NCBI GenBank assembly: GCA_013812985.1 | Contig: JACCSN010000304.1 | Location: 1-9,601, forward strand | Source of the DNA: Hyphomicrobiales bacterium | Lineage (GTDB): Bacteria; Pseudomonadota; Alphaproteobacteria; Rhizobiales; Afifellaceae | Length of the DNA: 9,601 bases | Direction of reading: 5' to 3' | In this document: piece after piece, positions 6,294-9,601 of the stretch | Layout of the letters: each line of letters opens with the position of its first letter | Position numbering within the stretch: position 1 is the first letter of the stretch | The notes under the pieces: generated by a model | The model's database searches: none | What the model was told of the DNA's origin: nothing | The model's input: only the letters and a program-made list of their open reading frames with translations | Position numbers and translations under genes: made by a program

Positions 6294-8153
6294 TCACCGT
6301 TGGTCAGTGCGGCGAGCCGCTTGATACGCCACCGCCACCGGCGCCTTGCAGTCGAGGCTCACCGCCGCCTTTCCCTGGTGCAAAGTCGCCATCAGCCAGC
6401 GGAACTGCTCGGCCGGCAACTCGCCGCCGGTCATGCGCCCAGACACGTCGCCGCGCGCCTGGCGGCCGAGCCAGACCACGGCGACGTAATGGCCGGTGAA
6501 GCCGGCGAAGAGGGCGTCGCGGTATTTTTGGCTGGTGCCGGTCTTGCCGTAGACCGGGTGCGCGAACGCCGCGTTGTGGCCGGTGCCGTCGCGCCGCGTG
6601 ACGTTGCGCAGCATGTCCAGGAGATCGCAATAAGGTCGGGCCGCCGCGATCCGCGCCGGCGCCGGAGGCGGGACGCGGCGATAGATGACGGCCCCGTGCT
6701 TGTCGCGCGCATAGCGCACCGCGTATGGGTCCACCTTCTTCCCGCCATTGGCGAGGCTGGCATAGGCGGCGGCGAGCTTCAGGAGCGACACATGCTCGCT
6801 GCCGAGCACGGCTGTCGGCGCCTCGGTATCGTCGAGCTCGACCCCGGCGCGGGCGAGCACATCGGCGAAACAGGCGGGACCGAAGCGGTCGAACAGCGCC
6901 ACCGCGCTGGTATTCCGGGATTTCTTGAGTGCGAGGTCGAGCGAGATCGCGCCCAAATACTTCCCGTCAAAGTTCTTGGGAGTCCAGCCGGGCCGCATCT
7001 CGCGCATCTCGTCCTCCACGAGGCTGCCCGGACGCAGCCCCTTCTCCAGGGCGCACAGGAACATGAAGGGCTTCAGCGTCGAGCCTGGCGAGACGCGGCC
7101 GTTCCGCACCAGGTCGACCCCGTCGTAATCGTGACCGATCGCCAGCGCGACGATCGCCCCGTCCGGCTCCAGGACGACGATGGCCGAGCTGTCGTAGCCG
7201 CCGGCGCGGCCGCGACGAAGCAGATCGGTCGCGGCGAGCTCGGCGTAGAGCTGCGCCTCGGTGTCGATGGTGAAGCCCATCGTGACGCGATCCTTGCGCG
7301 TCCGCACGTCTGGAGGCACGAGCGACCGCATGGCGACATCGCGGAACAGGAAGGGATCGAGGCTCCAGTCGCGATCGCCGCGGCCGCGCGCCTGCTGGCC
7401 TGCTTCGATGTCATAGCCCTCGTCGGCCATCGTCGCGATCAGCGCGTGCGCCTTGGCCTCGATCGCCTTGCGCTGGGACAGGGGATTGAGCTGGCTCGGC
7501 CGGCGCACGGAATGGGCGAGCATCGCGGCTTCCAGGAGGTTCACCTTCGGCGCGTAGCCGACGCTGCGGCCGAAGAAGCGGCGCGCCGCCACCTCGATCC
7601 CATAGGCGCCGGCGCCGAAATAGGCCGTGTTCAGGTACATGGCCAAAATCTCGTCCTTGCTGAAGAGCATTTCCACGACCGCGGCGAGGATGATCTCGTT
7701 GACCTTGCGGTCGAGCGTCTGCTCCTGGGTGAGCAGGAGGTTCTTCACCAGCTGCATGGTGATGGTGGAGCCGCCGACCAGGCCGCCGGAGCTGTCGGCC
7801 GGCCGCCTGGCGTTGGAGAGGAAGGCGCGGGCGAGCGAGACGGGGTTGAAGCCCGGATGCCGGCGGAACTGCTGATCCTCCCGCACGATGAAGGCGTTCC
7901 GCACATAATCAGGGATGCGCTCGGCCGGCAGGCTGAGCGGCACCTCCAGCGCAGTGTCGTAGTATTCGCCATTAGGGCCGGCGACGCGGCTTGGGACGAT
8001 GGTCGCCTCGACCGCGCGGGCTCGCGCCTGGAGGTTTTCGCGAGAGACGTCGAGCCGCTTGACGAGAAAGGCCGCGTGAAAAACGACAAGCCCCAAGGCG
8101 ACCAATCCGAGGCGAAAGGCGAACCGAAAAAGCGCTCGCATTCCCCTGACCAC
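6294..8153 (-). CDS. Class A penicillin-binding protein (bifunctional transglycosylase/transpeptidase)
   Basis: This is a 619-residue peptidoglycan synthase, anchored by one N-terminal membrane segment (about residues 6-30) with the rest periplasmic. The GT51 glycosyltransferase domain follows, with REDQQFRRHPGF (catalytic Glu92), GGSTITMQLVKN (127-138) and LNTAYFGAGAYGIEVAARRFFG (174-195). The transpeptidase domain has all three penicillin-binding motifs: STLK (Ser358 to Lys361), SRN (412-414) and KTGT (537-540). It is shorter than typical PBP1a (which has an extra OB-like insert) and has no C-terminal PBP1C extension. The start may be the GTG at 8153 or the ATG at 8139-8141, four codons on; neither has a clear ribosome site. 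Its 3' end faces the TRAP pseudogene with 24 bases between. Both active sites look intact, so it should be functional. Confidence 0.95.
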   Translation of the reverse strand: MVRGMRALFRFAFRLGLVALGLVVFHAAFLVKRLDVSRENLQARARAVEATIVPSRVAGPNGEYYDTALEVPLSLPAERIPDYVRNAFIVREDQQFRRHPGFNPVSLARAFLSNARRPADSSGGLVGGSTITMQLVKNLLLTQEQTLDRKVNEIILAAVVEMLFSKDEILAMYLNTAYFGAGAYGIEVAARRFFGRSVGYAPKVNLLEAAMLAHSVRRPSQLNPLSQRKAIEAKAHALIATMADEGYDIEAGQQARGRGDRDWSLDPFLFRDVAMRSLVPPDVRTRKDRVTMGFTIDTEAQLYAELAATDLLRRGRAGGYDSSAIVVLEPDGAIVALAIGHDYDGVDLVRNGRVSPGSTLKPFMFLCALEKGLRPGSLVEDEMREMRPGWTPKNFDGKYLGAISLDLALKKSRNTSAVALFDRFGPACFADVLARAGVELDDTEAPTAVLGSEHVSLLKLAAAYASLANGGKKVDPYAVRYARDKHGAVIYRRVPPPAPARIAAARPYCDLLDMLRNVTRRDGTGHNAAFAHPVYGKTGTSQKYRDALFAGFTGHYVAVVWLGRQARGDVSGRMTGGELPAEQFRWLMATLHQGKAAVSLDCKAPVAVAYQAARRTDQR

Positions 8154-8379
8154 CCAACGCGCAAGTCGAACATCCTCTCCGGCGGGATGGACGGAGATTG
8201 TCCGTTAACCAATATGCGGGGCGCTTCTCGCCTTTGCAACGGCCGCTTAGGTGCGCCCGTTCGCCCATGCGTCGCGCGCTTGATCACACCCCGGTAAATC
8301 GCAATGGTTATCGCGGGGAGGCGCAAGATGCGTCGCGATGCGACCCGCAGTGCCGATCGCGCGCCTCATAGATGGCTGA
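8154..8379. promoter_or_regulatory. Intergenic region with candidate promoter for the penicillin-binding protein gene
   Basis: On the minus strand, TTGCAA (8234-8239), a 17-bp spacer and CATATT (complement of 8211-8216) form a plausible promoter. It would start transcription near 8203, about 50 bases before the gene. The leader could fold through ACGGA (8191-8195) and TCCGT (8201-8205). Further right, GTCGC and GCGAC flank GAT near 8331-8343, with no T-run. No terminator for the nuclease gene and no additional gene is supported. Confidence 0.45.
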
Positions 8380-8901
8380 TCAAGGATCCGAACGCCAGTC
8401 GTCGCCGATCCGCCGCTGTGCGACTTGGCTCTCCACCCCGATCGCATTTCGGCCGATCTCGCACCAGCCGCCGCGCGCACCGCCGGCATAAGGTCTCGCG
8501 TGGCCGCCCGCCAGCATGGCGCGGCCGACATCCTGCCCCTTGGCGGTAATCACATCGGCGATGACGCGGCCGAAAAACTTGTCGCCCTTGATCTCGCGGA
8601 GCATGACCTCTCCCTCGCCGACGATACGGGAGAGCGACGCCTTCGCTTCGACCGCGCGGGACTTTTCCAGGTCGCAGCGGCCGCGGATCTCCGGCGCGTC
8701 GATGCCTCGGACGCGGACGAGCACGTCCAGGTCGATGTCCAGCCAGATCGTCACCCGGACCGCCAGCGTATCGCCGTCGATCACTCTCGCCACCACGCCG
8801 CGATAGGGCCCGGGAACCGCCTCGGCGGCCTGCGCTCCGGCTGCGAGAGCAAGGCCCAGCATGCCTGGAAGGACCAGCGGTAAAAGTGTATCTAGGAACA
8901 T
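8380..8901 (-). CDS. Secreted staphylococcal-nuclease-like (thermonuclease, SNase) domain protein
   Basis: This is a 173-residue protein with an N-terminal hydrophobic export segment (about residues 5-26, ending GAQA/AEA) and one SNase OB-fold domain. Residues matching the nuclease active site are all present: VIDGDT (Asp42, Thr45), VRVRGIDAPE (Arg65, Asp68, Glu71) and FFGRV (Arg112). It also has the typical GHARPYAGGARGGWC end. The family cleaves DNA and RNA with calcium in secreted forms; activity here is inferred from the intact residues. The export segment lacks the usual lysine or arginine at its start. The ATG at 8899-8901 is very close to a candidate -10 element, and an in-frame ATG at 8860-8862 (residue 14) is an alternative. 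It lies between the penicillin-binding protein and the DUF1674 gene, without evident operon links. Confidence 0.92.
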   Translation of the reverse strand: MFLDTLLPLVLPGMLGLALAAGAQAAEAVPGPYRGVVARVIDGDTLAVRVTIWLDIDLDVLVRVRGIDAPEIRGRCDLEKSRAVEAKASLSRIVGEGEVMLREIKGDKFFGRVIADVITAKGQDVGRAMLAGGHARPYAGGARGGWCEIGRNAIGVESQVAQRRIGDDWRSDP

Positions 8902-8908
8902 ATTCCTG

Positions 8909-8937
8909 AGATAGGGTGAAAACAGATATGGATCAAG
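8909..8937 (-). promoter_or_regulatory. Candidate housekeeping promoter of the nuclease gene
   Basis: On the minus strand, CTTGAT (complement of 8932-8937), exactly 17 bases, then CTATCT (complement of 8909-8914) match the rhizobial housekeeping consensus CTTGAC-N17-CTATAT at 10 of 12 positions. Transcription would begin near 8901-8903, at the ATG itself. The message would then be almost leaderless, or translation would start at the internal ATG at 8862. Confidence 0.5.
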
Positions 8938-9017
8938 AGGTAAACAGCAGGAGTTCCTATTTCGTTATCGAGAATCTGGGTCCCCTCTGAACAAGGTTCA
9001 GGCGCGCCCGTGCCGAT
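8938..9017. other. Short intergenic stretch with a small hairpin
   Basis: A perfect 6-bp inverted repeat, CTGAAC (8987-8992) and GTTCAG (8996-9001) around AAG, lies just past the DUF1674 stop. No T-run follows on either strand, so it is at best a weak 3' structure. The stretch is visibly richer in A and T than its surroundings, as expected next to a promoter. Nothing else is seen. Confidence 0.3.
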
Positions 9018-9227
9018 TCAAAAATCGATGGCGCGGCCCTTTGTTTCCCAATCGCCATAGCGGACTGGCTCGGGCGCATCAGCGCCGCCGATCTCGCGCG
9101 CCGGCTCCGCTCCTTTGGCTGCGCTCTCACGGCGAGCCTGCGCTTCGGCGAGAGCTCGCTCAGCAGCTTGTCGGGTACGCTTCACGACCACCGCCTTGGC
9201 GCTGTCCGTCTCCTTGCGGTCCGCCAT
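9018..9227 (-). CDS. DUF1674 protein, homologue of succinate dehydrogenase assembly factor 4 (SDHAF4)
   Basis: This is a 69-residue protein with a charged, helix-prone N-terminal half (residues 1-40, rich in Ala, Arg, Glu and Lys) and the full C-terminal signature of the family: EIGG (45-48), [10 protein letters not shown] (52-61) and KGRAIDF at the very end. In mitochondria the SDHAF4 family helps join flavinylated SdhA to SdhB; the bacterial homologues, common in alphaproteobacteria, are presumed to do the same. No sdh gene is in view. The ATG at 9225-9227 has a GAGG about 11 bases upstream on the minus strand. It is divergent to htpX, a neighbour arrangement I recall from Rhizobiales but cannot verify here. 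It is easily missed because of its small size. Confidence 0.9.
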   Translation of the reverse strand: MADRKETDSAKAVVVKRTRQAAERALAEAQARRESAAKGAEPAREIGGADAPEPVRYGDWETKGRAIDF

Positions 9228-9232
9228 CGCCC

Positions 9233-9261
9233 GTTGAACCTCTTTGCTCCATTGCCCATCA
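9233..9261 (+). promoter_or_regulatory. Candidate heat-shock (sigma-32-like) promoter of htpX
   Basis: GTTGAAC (9233-9239), then 15 bases, then CCCATCA (9255-9261) resemble the sigma-32 consensus CTTGAAA with CCCATnT. Mismatches are at the first and last positions of the -35 and the last position of the -10. No equally good housekeeping pair is seen, since TATAGG at 9262 is too far from TTGAAC. Transcription would start near 9268. htpX is a known heat-shock gene in enterobacteria, which supports the reading; the assignment here is inference. Confidence 0.4.
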
Positions 9262-9310
9262 TATAGGCGTGCGCGGGCGGCGCCGAAGCCCGCCGTGGAA
9301 GAGGATTTCG

Positions 9311-9601
9311 ATGAACGTCATCAAGACGGGCATGCTCCTGGCGGCGCTCACCGCCTTGTTCATGGGCGTCGGCTACATGATCGGCGGTTCCAGCGGCGTT
9401 TTCGTCGCGTTCCTGGTCGCGGCCGGCATGAACCTGGTCAGCTACTGGAATGCCGACAAGTTTGTGCTCCGGATGCACCGCGCCCGCGAGGTGGACGCCG
9501 CCGCCGCGCCCGAATTCCATGCGCTGGTTGCTGAGCTCGCCGCCCGCGCCGGCCTGCCGATGCCAAAAGTCTACCTTATCGATGACGCGCAGCCGAACGC
9601 C
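9311..9601 (+). CDS. htpX: HtpX membrane metalloprotease, N-terminal part (partial)
   Basis: The first 97 residues of HtpX are present; the gene runs off the right edge. HtpX is an inner-membrane zinc protease (M48 family) that degrades misfolded membrane proteins, working alongside FtsH. Two membrane segments are visible at about residues 7-25 and 29-45 ([22 protein letters not shown]). They are followed by [14 protein letters not shown] (49-62), [24 protein letters not shown] (67-90) and DDAQPNA, all standard for the family. The HExxH zinc site would lie outside the window. The ATG at 9311 has a strong GAGGA site at 9301-9305. The candidate heat-shock promoter upstream suggests stress control. 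Confidence 0.96.
   Translation, partial: MNVIKTGMLLAALTALFMGVGYMIGGSSGVFVAFLVAAGMNLVSYWNADKFVLRMHRAREVDAAAAPEFHALVAELAARAGLPMPKVYLIDDAQPNA

Noticed and set aside
6273..8297. A 674-codon open frame on the plus strand opposite the penicillin-binding protein gene.
   Set aside because: It mirrors a real high-GC gene, is rich in Arg, His, Gly and Ala with no recognisable domain, and the minus-strand product has all class A PBP motifs.
8425..8883. A 152-codon plus-strand frame opposite the nuclease gene.
   Set aside because: The minus strand encodes a complete SNase active site; the plus-strand product has no recognisable feature.
8987..9001. A 6-bp hairpin as terminator of the DUF1674 gene.
   Set aside because: The stem is short and no T-run follows on either strand.

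Overview
The window looks like a chromosomal segment of a high-GC alphaproteobacterium, probably of the Hyphomicrobiales/Rhizobiales type. The support is the right end, where a DUF1674 (SDHAF4-like) gene lies divergent to htpX, several promoters that fit the rhizobial CTTGAC-N17-CTATAT pattern, and an accessory left part rich in solute transporters and GntR/FCD regulators. The organism is inferred from gene content; no rRNA or tRNA is present to fix it.

Left part (1-2253): the 5' end of a branched-chain amino-acid type ABC substrate-binding protein runs leftward off the window. Divergent to it is a GntR/FCD regulator with a compact set of inverted repeats over its candidate promoter. A second GntR/FCD regulator converges on the first and is divergent to a TRAP transporter operon.

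Middle part (2254-6269): a complete tripartite TRAP transporter reads dctP-dctQ-dctM. A hairpin with a T-tract lies between dctP and dctQ; it probably lowers membrane-subunit expression and shows that dctQ starts at a GTG at 3370. Directly after dctM comes the main oddity. A good ribosome binding site and about 20 codons of a mannonate dehydratase (uxuA) N-terminus run straight into the signal-peptide end of a second TRAP substrate-binding protein, which also carries a -1 frameshift. This looks like the scar of a deletion that removed uxuA. It suggests that the TRAP operon and its GntR neighbour once belonged to a hexuronate or aldonate uptake and catabolism locus.

Right part (6270-9601): housekeeping genes. 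A class A penicillin-binding protein, a secreted staphylococcal-nuclease-like protein and a DUF1674 protein lie on the minus strand. The 5' part of htpX, a heat-shock membrane protease, lies on the plus strand behind a candidate sigma-32-like promoter.

I see no mobile element, CRISPR array, RNA gene or convincing new multi-gene system. The most informative observations are the uxuA/SBP deletion scar and the regulatory architecture of the two GntR regions.
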